Below the pieces are notes generated by a model. The model was given only the letters and a program-made list of their open reading frames with translations, was not told the DNA's origin and made no database searches. The translations under genes and the position numbers were made by a program. A stretch of 53,825 nt of DNA from Paracoccaceae bacterium (GTDB taxonomy: Bacteria > Pseudomonadota > Alphaproteobacteria > Rhodobacterales > Rhodobacteraceae), in the NCBI GenBank assembly GCA_021741465.1, contig JAIOXV010000005.1, forward strand, positions 1 to 53,825, in the 5' to 3' direction. The first letter of the stretch is position 1. Each line of letters begins with the position of its first letter. Shown here piece by piece: positions 18,448-26,505 of the stretch.

Positions 18448-19749
18448 TTACTGGGTCAGCACAGCCGCCAGGCGCCGGAAGCTGCCTTCGACCCCGTCCG
18501 AAGGCGCATCTTCCGCCAGAAAAGCATCCAAGGCTGGCCAGATGCGGATGGCCGTGTCGATGGCAGCATCAGACCCCTTGGCGTAGAGCCCGGCCTGAAC
18601 CATTAACTCCGCGCGGTCCCACACACCCAAGAGCCGCCTGGCCTCGCCGATCAGGGTGTTTTCGGTATCACCGGCGGCTTCAGGCAGGCTGCGCGAGACG
18701 GATCGCAGCAGATCGATCGCCGGAAAACGCCCCCGCTCGGCAATCTTGCGATCCATCACAACATGGCCATCCAGAACGCCACGCAAAATATCGGCGACCG
18801 GTTCATCCATATCTGATCCAGCCACAAGAACGGAAAACACAGCCGTAATATCGCCAACGCCTTCAGGGCCTGGCCCCGCGCGCTCGGCCAGCCCCATGAT
18901 CGCCTGGTTCAACGAGGGCGGGAAGCCGCGCAAAGCCGCACTTTCTCCTGCTGCCAGCGCCACTTCCCGATGCGCCTCGGCAAAGCGGGTAATCGAATCG
19001 GCTAACAACAAGACATGAAGACCCTGATCGCGAAAATGCTCTGCCACTGCCATCGCGGCCCAAGCACACCGCCGCCGCGTCAGCGCAGAATGGTCTGAAG
19101 TTGCCGCCACGACGACCGAGCGTGCCATGCCGGACGGCCCAAGGACCCTTTCCGTGAATTCGCGCAATTCGCGCCCCCGCTCGCCAATCAGGGCGATAAC
19201 CACCACATCGGCAGCCACCCCGCGCGCGAATTTGGCCAGCAGAGATGATTTTCCCACACCAGAGCCTGCAAAAAGCCCGATCCGCTGCCCCCGCACCAGA
19301 GGCAAAAGCGTGTCAAAAATGGCAACTCCGGTTGAAAGACGTTCGCCCATCCGGCGGCGCTGGGCCGCGGGGGGCGCTTCTGCCCGCAAAGACCGCGCCT
19401 TGGGCCCCCGAAACAAGGTGCCCCCATCCAAGGGCCGACCATACGGATCGACGATTCGGCCGATCCAGCTATCGTCCGGTGCGATTTCGGCCGGCCCCTC
19501 CAGCTCGACCGGGGTGCCGATCGCAAGGCCGTCTGCCGCCCCATCGGTAAGAACGATCATATCCTGTGCCGATATCTGCAACACTTCGCCGCCCAAGGTG
19601 CCAATACGGACCCGATCGCTTTGCCGGGCCACTTTTTCCAGCCCCTGAACCCGGAGTGTCCCGCGCGAGATTTCTGAGATTCGGCCCACCGGCGCGGCAA
19701 CTCGAATGCCGTCAATCTGTGCGCGAAGCGGGGCAAAAACATCGGCCAT
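18448..19749 (-). CDS. fliI: Flagellum-specific ATPase FliI
   Basis: FliI is the hexameric ATPase of the flagellar type III export apparatus; it works with FliH and FliJ to deliver substrates to FlhA/FlhB. The 433 residues have an F1-beta-like core. Walker A AGSGVGKSS is at 161-169, then IALIGERGRELREF. A Walker B strand LHVLLLADSITRFAEAHREVA and a PPSLNQAI-type substrate segment follow. It is transcribed alone on the minus strand, divergent from flgB and convergent with DUF1217. In many bacteria fliJ follows fliI, but no fliJ is here; the small gene at 24312-24659 is a possible substitute. Confidence 0.96.
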   Translation of the reverse strand: MADVFAPLRAQIDGIRVAAPVGRISEISRGTLRVQGLEKVARQSDRVRIGTLGGEVLQISAQDMIVLTDGAADGLAIGTPVELEGPAEIAPDDSWIGRIVDPYGRPLDGGTLFRGPKARSLRAEAPPAAQRRRMGERLSTGVAIFDTLLPLVRGQRIGLFAGSGVGKSSLLAKFARGVAADVVVIALIGERGRELREFTERVLGPSGMARSVVVAATSDHSALTRRRCAWAAMAVAEHFRDQGLHVLLLADSITRFAEAHREVALAAGESAALRGFPPSLNQAIMGLAERAGPGPEGVGDITAVFSVLVAGSDMDEPVADILRGVLDGHVVMDRKIAERGRFPAIDLLRSVSRSLPEAAGDTENTLIGEARRLLGVWDRAELMVQAGLYAKGSDAAIDTAIRIWPALDAFLAEDAPSDGVEGSFRRLAAVLTQ

Positions 19750-19792
19750 GGTTTTCTCTCTTTGTTCCTTACCCTTTTTAAAGGAATCACTC

Positions 19793-19807
19793 TTAAGCCT
19801 TAGTGAA
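19793..19807. promoter_or_regulatory. CtrA-like box between fliI and flgB
   Basis: TTAA-N7-TGAA lies in the 80-base divergent region, 43 bases from the fliI start and 22 bases from the flgB start. It matches the CtrA consensus at seven of eight positions. Its closeness to flgB means it would overlap the flgB transcript start, whereas for fliI it lies at a normal upstream distance. Confidence 0.5.
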
Positions 19808-19829
19808 AGAGGAAAGGGGAGAAGCCCCG

Positions 19830-20213
19830 ATGTTTGAAAAACTGCAACTTACGGCAATGGCGCAATCCATGGCATCCCACGCCGGGGCCCGGATGGGGTT
19901 GATTGCCCAAAACGTCGCCCAAGCCGATACGCCCGGCTACAAGTCGATGGATCTTCCGCCGTTCGCGGAAGCCTACCGCGATGCGGAGCCTGTCGCGCTG
20001 CGCCAGACGCGGTCTGGCCACATGGAAGGGCAGGCGCCGCAAACGCTGGCCTTGCCGCGCCGATCCCCCGGGGCCGAGGCGCCTAATGGCAATTCGGTGT
20101 CGCTGGAACAAGAGATGGTGAAGGCGGCCGGCGTAAGACAAGATCACGAAATGGCGCTCGCCATCTATCGCAACACGTCAGACATCATCCGCGCAAGTCT
20201 TGGTCGGAAATAG
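19830..20213 (+). CDS. flgB: Flagellar basal-body rod protein FlgB
   Basis: FlgB forms the proximal rod nearest the MS ring together with FlgC and FlgF. The ATG at 19830 (MFEKLQLTAMAQSM) gives 127 residues and follows a purine-rich aggaaagggga sequence; a GTG nine codons earlier is less likely because it lies in the regulatory site. The rod signature NVAQADTPGYKSMDLPPF is near residues 30-47. The C-terminal helix MALAIYRNTSDIIRASLG is typical. It is the first gene of a nine-gene rightward operon. Confidence 0.94.
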   Translation: MFEKLQLTAMAQSMASHAGARMGLIAQNVAQADTPGYKSMDLPPFAEAYRDAEPVALRQTRSGHMEGQAPQTLALPRRSPGAEAPNGNSVSLEQEMVKAAGVRQDHEMALAIYRNTSDIIRASLGRK

Positions 20214-20221
20214 GTGATTGG

Positions 20222-20602
20222 ATGAGCGATCTTCTCAAATCCTTGACCTTCGCCGCATCGGGCATGGAAGCACAGGCGATGCGCCTGCGGCATGTATCCG
20301 AAAACATCGCGAACGCTGACACGCCCGGATACCACCGAAAAATCATTTCCTTTCAAGAGGAAATGAAAACGGGGCAGGTGAAGACCGGCCCAGTGAAGTT
20401 GGATCGCAGCGAACTTCTGCGTGTCTATGACCCCGGCCACCCGCTGGCGGATGAAACCGGTCACTATGATGGATCGAACGTCGATCTGGTGATTGAAATT
20501 GCTGACGCGCGCGAAGCGCAGCGCAGCTATGAGGCGAACCTCAAAATGTTCGATCAGGCGCGGCAAATGACGCAAAGCCTGTTCGATCTTTTGCGCCGAT
20601 AG
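20222..20602 (+). CDS. flgC: Flagellar basal-body rod protein FlgC
   Basis: FlgC is a proximal-rod subunit. The 126 residues (family about 130-140) carry the N-terminal rod motif SENIANADTPGYHRK (27-41). The C-terminal DLVIEIADAREAQRSYEANLKMFDQA helix is nearly diagnostic for FlgC. It lies eight bases after flgB and 12 bases before fliE, the conserved flgB-flgC-fliE order that builds the MS ring-rod junction. Confidence 0.95.
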   Translation: MSDLLKSLTFAASGMEAQAMRLRHVSENIANADTPGYHRKIISFQEEMKTGQVKTGPVKLDRSELLRVYDPGHPLADETGHYDGSNVDLVIEIADAREAQRSYEANLKMFDQARQMTQSLFDLLRR

Positions 20603-20614
20603 GAGGGCTGAGAA

Positions 20615-20899
20615 ATGGATGTCAGAACCTCGCTTGCTGCGCAAAGCTACGCGCAAGCCCGCAACGCCGCCGCGCCCAAAGCAGGTGCTGCGGAAGCCGG
20701 GCTTGCCTCGCTGGCGGGCAGTTTTGCGGAAACTTTGGTGCAAGGAGAGCAGACGGCCCGCGCCGCGATGACGGGCGGCGCGGATCCTCATGCCTTGGTT
20801 CAGGCGCTTGCCTCAAGCCAGTTGGCTGTCGAAACCGTGGCCACCGTCCGCGACAAGGTCGTCGAGGCTTATCAGGAAATCCTGAGGATGCCGATATGA
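20615..20899 (+). CDS. fliE: Hook-basal body complex protein FliE
   Basis: FliE joins the MS ring and export gate to the rod and is among the first proteins exported. The 94 residues are helical. The C-terminal region ALVQALASSQLAVETVATVRDKVVEAYQEILRMPI shows the conserved FliE ending. A strong taggaggg sequence precedes the ATG at 20615. The stop overlaps fliQ by ATGA. Confidence 0.93.
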   Translation: MDVRTSLAAQSYAQARNAAAPKAGAAEAGLASLAGSFAETLVQGEQTARAAMTGGADPHALVQALASSQLAVETVATVRDKVVEAYQEILRMPI

Positions 20900-21162
20900 C
20901 CGAAGACGCTTTGTTTGACGTTCTTAGGCAGGGGCTTTGGGCCTCGGTTCTGATTTCTGCGCCGCTTTTGGCCGTCGCGCTGTTTGTCGGGGTGATCGTG
21001 GGCCTTTTTCAGGCTTTGACCTCGATCCAAGAGGCGACGCTGACCTTTGTTCCGAAGGCAGGGCTTATCATCGCGGTCTTCTGGGTTTCGATGAGCTTCA
21101 TGACCGCGACGCTGGTGTCGTTCTTCACTGACCGCGTGGTCCCCATGATTGCTGGAGGCTGA
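20896..21162 (+). CDS. fliQ: Flagellar export gate protein FliQ
   Basis: FliQ is a small two-helix membrane protein that, with FliP and FliR, forms the export gate channel inside the MS ring. The 88 residues hold two hydrophobic segments (about 15-38 and 53-75). The GLFQALTSIQEATLTFVPK loop between them is the hallmark. It overlaps fliE by four bases and is two bases before flgF. fliP and fliR lie in other blocks of this window, so the gate is complete. Confidence 0.96.
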   Translation: MTEDALFDVLRQGLWASVLISAPLLAVALFVGVIVGLFQALTSIQEATLTFVPKAGLIIAVFWVSMSFMTATLVSFFTDRVVPMIAGG

Positions 21163-21164
21163 CC

Positions 21165-21875
21165 ATGGACGCTGCAGGATATACCGCCCTTACGCGCCAA
21201 AGCGGTTTGATGCGCGAAATGCAGGTTGTGGCGAATAATATTGCCAACCTTTCGACCAACGGCTTTCGGCGAGAAGGGGTGATTTTCTCAGAACATGTTA
21301 CCCGAATGGAAGATAGCCCTTCGCTGTCAATGGCACGGGGCAATACGCGCTTGATAGACCTGTCGCAGGCGGGGCTCGACCAAACCGGCGGTACGTTCGA
21401 TCTCGCCCTTCAAGGGGAAGGCTTCTTCCTTATCGAAACGGCAAATGGCCAAGCGCTGACCCGTGCCGGCGCGTTTACACCCTCCGCTGAGGGGGAGCTT
21501 GTCACGCCCGACGGCAATCGCTTGCTCGATCAAGGTGGGGCGCCGGTCTTTATCCCCCCGACGGCGCAAAAGATTGCCGTTTCCGAAGATGGAACCTTGT
21601 CGGCGGATGGTCAGCCGGTCGCACGCATTGGGGCTTGGGGGCCGGTTGATCCTTTGGCTTTGCAACATCAAACCGGGACGGTCTTCACTGCGGCCGAAAT
21701 CCAGCCTTTGGATGATGTGACAATCCTTCAGGGTTTCTTGGAAACCAGCAATGTTGAGCCCGTTTCCGAGATTGCCCGCATGATCGAAGTGCAGCGGGCC
21801 TATGAAATGGGCCAGAAATTCATGGATGCCGAAGACAGCCGAATGCGCGGCGTCATCCAGACGCTGGGGAGATGA
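21165..21875 (+). CDS. flgF: Flagellar basal-body rod protein FlgF
   Basis: FlgF is a rod subunit at the proximal/distal border. The 236 residues begin MDAAGYTALTRQSGLMREMQ and carry the rod signature VVANNIANLSTNGFRREGV. The internal DLALQGEGFFLIETANG and the C-terminal ARMIEVQRAYEMGQKFMDAE are shared with FlgG and FlgE. Position immediately before flgG supports FlgF. Alphaproteobacterial FlgF is usually about 240 residues, so it is full length. Confidence 0.94.
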   Translation: MDAAGYTALTRQSGLMREMQVVANNIANLSTNGFRREGVIFSEHVTRMEDSPSLSMARGNTRLIDLSQAGLDQTGGTFDLALQGEGFFLIETANGQALTRAGAFTPSAEGELVTPDGNRLLDQGGAPVFIPPTAQKIAVSEDGTLSADGQPVARIGAWGPVDPLALQHQTGTVFTAAEIQPLDDVTILQGFLETSNVEPVSEIARMIEVQRAYEMGQKFMDAEDSRMRGVIQTLGR

Positions 21876-21878
21876 TAG

Positions 21879-22664
21879 ATGAAAGCCCTGCAAATCGCCG
21901 CAACGGGGATGAGCGCGCAGCAAATGCGGGTCGATGTTGTCTCCAACAACCTCGCCAACATGTCGACCACGGGCTATAACGCTCGCCGCGCTGATTTCGC
22001 GGATCTGCATTATCAGCAATTCTCACGGCCCGGCACCATATCGGCGCAAGATGGCACCATGCTGCCGACCGGGGTGCAGTTAGGGCTGGGGGTGAGGCCG
22101 TCATCTGTGTCGGTTGTTTTGGCGCAAGGAACGCTTTCTGCCTCGGGTGGAGATCTGGATATTGCGGTTGAGGGTTCGGGTTACCTTGAAGTTACTCTGC
22201 CCTCTGGGGCGTCGGCCTATACTCGCGATGGTGCGTTGAAGCGCACGGGCGATGGCTTGATTGTGACCGCCGATGGCCATCCCGTCGCACCCGGAATTAC
22301 GATTCCGTCTGATGCGAGATCAATTTCGATCAACGCCGATGGCGAGGTCTACGCCTATTTCGCCGGTCAGGTCGCGCCGCAGCTTTTGGGCCAATTCAAT
22401 CTTGTGGGCTTTACCAACGAAAAGGGGTTGGAGGCGATCGGCTCGAACCTGTTTTTGGAAAGTCCGGCGTCAGGGCCACCGCTTGAAGGGGCTCCTGGGC
22501 AAGATGGTCTTGGGGTCTTGCGTCAAGGTTACCTTGAAGAAAGCTCTGTGGATGCCGTGCGGGAGGTGACAGAACTTATCAAAGCCCAGCGCGGATATGA
22601 GCTGAATGCCAAGGTGATTACGGCTGCTGACCAAATGCTGTCTGCCACCACGCAGGTGCGCTGA
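21879..22664 (+). CDS. flgG: Flagellar distal rod protein FlgG
   Basis: FlgG forms the distal rod through the P and L rings. The 261 residues match the family exactly. The start MKALQIAATGMSAQQMRVDV is followed by the rod motif NNLANMSTTGYNARRADFADL; its tyrosine/arginine-rich tail is a FlgG-specific feature. The C-terminal helix VTELIKAQRGYELNAKVIT is near-universal. It ends inside the flgA start codon (TGATG). Confidence 0.97.
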   Translation: MKALQIAATGMSAQQMRVDVVSNNLANMSTTGYNARRADFADLHYQQFSRPGTISAQDGTMLPTGVQLGLGVRPSSVSVVLAQGTLSASGGDLDIAVEGSGYLEVTLPSGASAYTRDGALKRTGDGLIVTADGHPVAPGITIPSDARSISINADGEVYAYFAGQVAPQLLGQFNLVGFTNEKGLEAIGSNLFLESPASGPPLEGAPGQDGLGVLRQGYLEESSVDAVREVTELIKAQRGYELNAKVITAADQMLSATTQVR

Positions 22665-23086
22665 TGTGGCGTGTCTTGATCTTCCTTTTTCCGTCAACTG
22701 TCATGGCAGATAGCCTGATTGCAACGCGGGTGATAAGGGCCCAGGAAACCCTGGTCGCCGAAGCGGTCACCCTGGTTGCCGCCGATATCCCCGGTGCTTT
22801 GACAGATCCTGCTCAGGCCTTGGGGCAAGAGGTTCGGGTTACAATTTACCCTGGGCGGCCAGTGCTGGCCGAAAACCTTGGGCCCGCCGCGTCGGTCGAG
22901 AGAAACCAGATCGTCGCCCTGATTTATGAAACAGGTGGATTGAGCATCCGAACCGAAGGCCGGGCGTTAGCGCGTGGCGGTGAGGGGGATGTGATCGAGG
23001 TTTTGAACCTTGTCTCCAAGACCCGAATTGTCGGCCGTATCCGGCCAGGTGGGGTCATTTCTGTTGGCTCCGATACAACTCCTTGA
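22664..23086 (+). CDS. flgA: P-ring assembly chaperone FlgA
   Basis: FlgA is a periplasmic chaperone for FlgI during P-ring assembly. The 140 residues have a short signal peptide (cleavage probably after MADS-adjacent residues near 15-16). The SAF-like domain follows, with LGQEVRVTIYPGRPVLAENLG and ARGGEGDVIEVLNLVSKTRIVGRI. It is shorter than enteric FlgA, consistent with alphaproteobacterial forms that keep only the SAF/C-terminal part. The start overlaps the flgG stop. Its client flgI lies at 37480-38577. Confidence 0.9.
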   Translation: MWRVLIFLFPSTVMADSLIATRVIRAQETLVAEAVTLVAADIPGALTDPAQALGQEVRVTIYPGRPVLAENLGPAASVERNQIVALIYETGGLSIRTEGRALARGGEGDVIEVLNLVSKTRIVGRIRPGGVISVGSDTTP

Positions 23087-23096
23087 AGGAAGTCCG

Positions 23097-23816
23097 ATGC
23101 GTGCAGTTCTAATTCTTTTGCTTTTTGTGACGGCTTGCGGGCGACTGGAAGAAGTTGGTCGGGCGCCCGAGTTCTCGCAGCTGGAAGGCAGCTACCAACA
23201 TCACGCGATGTATTCGGCTCCTTTGCCCGAGGATGTTGCCCCCGAAACGCCTACGGACGGCTCCTCCCTTTGGACCGCGCAAAGAAGCTCTTTGTTTGGC
23301 GACAGGCGGGCAGCCCATCGTGGTGATATCCTGACCGTCGTCATCGAAATTGATGACAAGGCCGAAATTTCAAATTCGTCAGGCCGCAGCCGGGCCGGGA
23401 CTGAAAGCATGGGTATGCCAAGCTTGTTTGGCATACCTCAAAGGCTTGATGAAAGCCTGCCAGAAGGCGCCAGCATGGCCGATGCCGTCAGCACGAATGG
23501 CGCATCCAGCTACAAAGGCAGCGGCAATGTCTCGCGCAACGAAAAGCTGACACTGCGCGTTGCTGCAACCGTGGTTGAAGAACTCGCCAATGGGGTGTTG
23601 CGGATCGAAGGGCAACAGGAAGTGCGGGTCAATTTCGAAATGCGCGAACTCGTTGTCTCGGGCTATGTGCGGCCTGTCGATATCAGCCGGCAGAATGAAA
23701 TCACCTATGACAAGATTGCCGGCGCTCGGATTTCTTATGGCGGTCGGGGGCAAATCACCGATGTTCAGCAACCGCGCTATGGCCAACAAGTGGCCGACAT
23801 TCTCTTGCCTTTCTGA
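23097..23816 (+). CDS. flgH: Flagellar L-ring lipoprotein FlgH
   Basis: FlgH forms the L ring in the outer membrane. The ATG at 23097 gives 239 residues with a lipoprotein signal (MRAVLILLLFVTAC), the lipobox cysteine being Cys14. A longer upstream start inside flgA would hide the signal and is rejected. Family segments are SLFGDRRAAHRGDILTVVIE, KGSGNVSRNEKLTLRVAATV and VSGYVRPVDISRQNEI. It lies ten bases after flgA, and the FliL-like gene follows after six bases. Confidence 0.95.
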   Translation: MRAVLILLLFVTACGRLEEVGRAPEFSQLEGSYQHHAMYSAPLPEDVAPETPTDGSSLWTAQRSSLFGDRRAAHRGDILTVVIEIDDKAEISNSSGRSRAGTESMGMPSLFGIPQRLDESLPEGASMADAVSTNGASSYKGSGNVSRNEKLTLRVAATVVEELANGVLRIEGQQEVRVNFEMRELVVSGYVRPVDISRQNEITYDKIAGARISYGGRGQITDVQQPRYGQQVADILLPF

Positions 23817-23822
23817 GGTCTC

Positions 23823-24311
23823 ATGCTTCGCAAACTTCTTCCCGCACTTTTGGCTCTCGTCGGCTTGGGCATAGGCGCAGGCGCAGGGCTGATTCTGCGG
23901 CCCGCGCCTGAGGTGCCGAGTGCCGAAGACGGTGCCGATGGCCACACCGAGGCAAAGGCAGAGCACGACGAGGCCGAACCCGAAGTGCCGCCGGAATATG
24001 TGAAACTGAGCAATCAGTTTGTCGTGCCCGTCATGCAAGGCGGCAAAGTCATCTCTTTGGTGATTTTGTCGCTGAGCCTTGAGATTGAACCTGGCACCAG
24101 CCAAGATATCTATGCCCGAGAACCAAAGTTGCGAGATGCCTTTCTGCAAGTCCTTTTTGACCACGCCAATTCGGGCGGTTTTCAAGGATCATTCACCGAC
24201 GGATCCAATCTGGTGCTTTTGCGAAAAGCGCTTTTTGAGACCGCATCCGGCGTAATGGGCGCGTCGGTGAAGGATGTTCTAATCAGCGATATCGCCCGCC
24301 AAGACAGCTGA
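23823..24311 (+). CDS. FliL-family paralogue (basal-body associated)
   Basis: This 162-residue protein has one N-terminal membrane segment (LLPALLALVGLGIGAGAGLI), an acidic linker, and a periplasmic domain. That domain follows the FliL pattern: a first strand YVKLSNQFVVPVM, a helix KLRDAFLQVLFDHANSGGF, and a terminal strand VKDVLISDIARQ. FliL-type proteins encircle or stabilise the stator. A second, clearer FliL is at 33482-33967, so the window holds two members. This one is tied to ring and rod genes (flgA-flgH) rather than to the motor block. Its stop codon directly abuts the stop of the opposing gene. Confidence 0.75.
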   Translation: MLRKLLPALLALVGLGIGAGAGLILRPAPEVPSAEDGADGHTEAKAEHDEAEPEVPPEYVKLSNQFVVPVMQGGKVISLVILSLSLEIEPGTSQDIYAREPKLRDAFLQVLFDHANSGGFQGSFTDGSNLVLLRKALFETASGVMGASVKDVLISDIARQDS

Positions 24312-24659
24312 TCAGCGCTTTTGCAATCCGGTCAATCTGTCTGCAAGGGCATGCAAGGCCTCTGTCTTGCCAAAGGCGCTCTTGGCTGCATCGCGGGCGT
24401 CCAGCCACTGTTGCGTTTGACGCGCCAAAGCCACGTTTATTTCAGCCCGTCTCGCATCGGCCCAGCGTTGATAGGCAAGGGCAGCTATGGCCCCCGACGC
24501 GCCGGCAAGATCGCCTCTGTCGTCAAAGGGCCTGGCCAGCGATGCAAGCGCGGCTTCAGTTTTTGCTTTGGTCTCTGCTGTTTTGCGCAACTGAGCGAGC
24601 CTGTGATCTAGGAGCAGGCCCGCTAGGGTGCTGAGTTTAGCGGTATCTTCCGGCGTCAT
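24312..24659 (-). CDS. Small helical protein behind flhB, possible FliJ-like
   Basis: This 115-residue, charged, alanine-rich protein has no membrane segment. It is predicted to be largely coiled coil. It overlaps flhB by four bases (ATGA), so its start at 24657-24659 (MTPEDTAKLSTLAGLLLDHR) is well supported. The segment WADARRAEINVALARQTQQW and then AFGKTEALHALADRL resembles the C-terminal half of FliJ, the coiled-coil protein that links FliI to FlhA. No other fliJ is seen here. The assignment is an inference from size, composition and position; I do not recognise it firmly. Confidence 0.6.
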   Translation of the reverse strand: MTPEDTAKLSTLAGLLLDHRLAQLRKTAETKAKTEAALASLARPFDDRGDLAGASGAIAALAYQRWADARRAEINVALARQTQQWLDARDAAKSAFGKTEALHALADRLTGLQKR

Positions 24660-25735
24660 TGTCTGGCTTTCTGACGCGTCTTCAGGGCCTCGGCAAAACG
24701 GATTGCGGCGGCAACGGTTTTGTAATGCTCTGGCCGGATGGGTTGACCAACTTCGACCGATGCAAAGATCGCGCGTGCTGTCGGAGGGTCCGAGTGAATA
24801 GGTATGCCCGCAACCGCAGCTTTTTCGCGGATGCGCGCCGCGAGTTCGTCCACGCCTTTGGCCAGGCAGATCGGGGCATTCCGGTCTCCGCGCTTCCAAC
24901 GCAGGGCAACCGCATAGTGGGTTGGGTTAACGATAATCACATCGGCATTGGCGACATCGCGCAGCATCCGATTCAGGGCAATTTCCTGCCCCTTCTGTCT
25001 GCGCGCACCCTTGGCCTGAGGGTCACCTTCGCTGTCTTTCACCTCGTCCATCATCTCTTTGCGAGACATGCGGTTTCGTTTTAAGTGTTGAAAATACTGC
25101 CAAAAGTAATCAGCTGCGCCGAAGATTGCTGCCAAGACCAGAATGAGCGCCATGAATTCGAGCATTATGCGAAACATCAGTGAAATGCTGGCCGACGGTG
25201 ATAAATAAAGGCTCCCCGCAATTTCTTCGGCACGGTTGGCAAGGTGCAGCGTAAAGATACCGCCGATGGCAACCATTTTCGTCGCGGTCTTGGCAAAGGT
25301 GAAAAGACCGTCGATCCCGAACTTCTGTTTTGCATTCGCAATAAGTGACACCCTCGAAAGGCGTGGTGCCAGTTTTTCCGGGGCAAAGATGATGGCGCGC
25401 TGGGCCACCAATGCCAGAATAACCGCGACAATCGGCAAGGCAAAGACCGGAGCGATGGCAAATCCCAGACCCGAAAGTACTGGTCCGATGGCCGCGCGCC
25501 CCCCCGAGCTCACCTGCCCCGAAAGTCGATCTGCCTGTCCAAGCACGGAAAGGCCGATCGCCCCTGTGTCAAGTAAGACCGCCTTGCCTGCCACAAGTGC
25601 TGCCAATAACAATCCCGCGAACCCGGCCGCAGCGGTAACATCAGCTGACCGCGCGATTTCGCCACGCTTGCGTGCCTCGTCCAGCCGACGTTGCGTTGGC
25701 TCAAAGCTCTTGTCGTCGCTGTCCTCTTCGCTCAA
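24656..25735 (-). CDS. flhB: Flagellar export switch protein FlhB
   Basis: FlhB is the membrane component that controls substrate specificity of flagellar export. The 359 residues have four membrane segments in the first 210. A cytoplasmic domain follows, with the autocleavage motif NPTH at 270-273 in the context IIVNPTHYAVALRW. The N-terminal EPTQRRLDEARKRGEIARS is diagnostic. Self-cleavage between N and P, triggered with FliK, switches from hook to filament export. It overlaps fliR upstream and the FliJ-like gene downstream by four bases each. Confidence 0.97.
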   Translation of the reverse strand: MSEEDSDDKSFEPTQRRLDEARKRGEIARSADVTAAAGFAGLLLAALVAGKAVLLDTGAIGLSVLGQADRLSGQVSSGGRAAIGPVLSGLGFAIAPVFALPIVAVILALVAQRAIIFAPEKLAPRLSRVSLIANAKQKFGIDGLFTFAKTATKMVAIGGIFTLHLANRAEEIAGSLYLSPSASISLMFRIMLEFMALILVLAAIFGAADYFWQYFQHLKRNRMSRKEMMDEVKDSEGDPQAKGARRQKGQEIALNRMLRDVANADVIIVNPTHYAVALRWKRGDRNAPICLAKGVDELAARIREKAAVAGIPIHSDPPTARAIFASVEVGQPIRPEHYKTVAAAIRFAEALKTRQKARQ

Positions 25736-26505
25736 TTCTGGACCTCAAACGGACTGTCAAGAAAGCCTGCAAGCGCGCCTGTCCAGACGCCCAGAAGTAA
25801 AGGCGAAAGCAGCGCCAAAAGGACCAAGCCCGCTGCCGACAGGGCTGGGGCACCGATAAAGGAAACCATCAAGGCTGGCATCGCCCGGTTGATGCCGCCA
25901 AGCGCAAGGTTGTACATCAACGCGGCAATCGTGAAGGGTGCCGCAAGCGAGAAAGCCAGAGAAAAAGCCTGAGCGATCTGCCAAACCCCCCATTCCGTGA
26001 TGTCAGAAGCGTTTGGAAAGGCACCTGCAGGCAGGATGCTGTAAGACAAGATCAGCACCGCAGCCACTTTGACGTGCAGCCCTGCCATCACGGCCAGTGC
26101 AAGGCCGGCGGCTGTCAGCAGATGGCCAACGGCGGGCTGCGGTTCGGGTGGAGCACCTGCTGTGATTTGCGACAGCGAAGTTGCCTGCGCGATCATCGCG
26201 CCTGCCGTTTGCAAGGCAAGGATGAACAAGCGGAAGGCGGCGCCCAATGCGAGACCGGCAACAATTTCGACCGCGGTGGCCATCAGGCCGGGATCTTTTG
26301 GCATCAATGGCATTGCGGCGGGGGCTACCACCGCTGTGAAGGCCAACGCTATGAAAAGGCGTAGCCTTTGTGGAACCGAGTTTTCGCCAAAGGCGGGGAT
26401 GAGTGCCATGGCCGCACCGATGCGGAGGAACACAAACAACGCCGCGACTGCAAAATCCTGACCAAGACCTATCAAGTCAAGAAGCCCCGCAAAATTCAGG
26501 GTCAT
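25732..26505 (-). CDS. fliR: Flagellar export gate protein FliR
   Basis: FliR is a polytopic subunit of the FliP-FliQ-FliR export gate. The 257 residues contain about six hydrophobic helices. Typical sequence includes FLRIGAAMALIPAFGENSVPQRLR near residues 26-49, EIVAGLALGAAFRLFILALQTAG in the middle, and ALMYNLALGGINRAMPALMV towards the end. It overlaps flhA and flhB by four bases each (ATGA), giving a tight flhA-fliR-flhB order common in alphaproteobacteria. Confidence 0.95.
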   Translation of the reverse strand: MTLNFAGLLDLIGLGQDFAVAALFVFLRIGAAMALIPAFGENSVPQRLRLFIALAFTAVVAPAAMPLMPKDPGLMATAVEIVAGLALGAAFRLFILALQTAGAMIAQATSLSQITAGAPPEPQPAVGHLLTAAGLALAVMAGLHVKVAAVLILSYSILPAGAFPNASDITEWGVWQIAQAFSLAFSLAAPFTIAALMYNLALGGINRAMPALMVSFIGAPALSAAGLVLLALLSPLLLGVWTGALAGFLDSPFEVQN

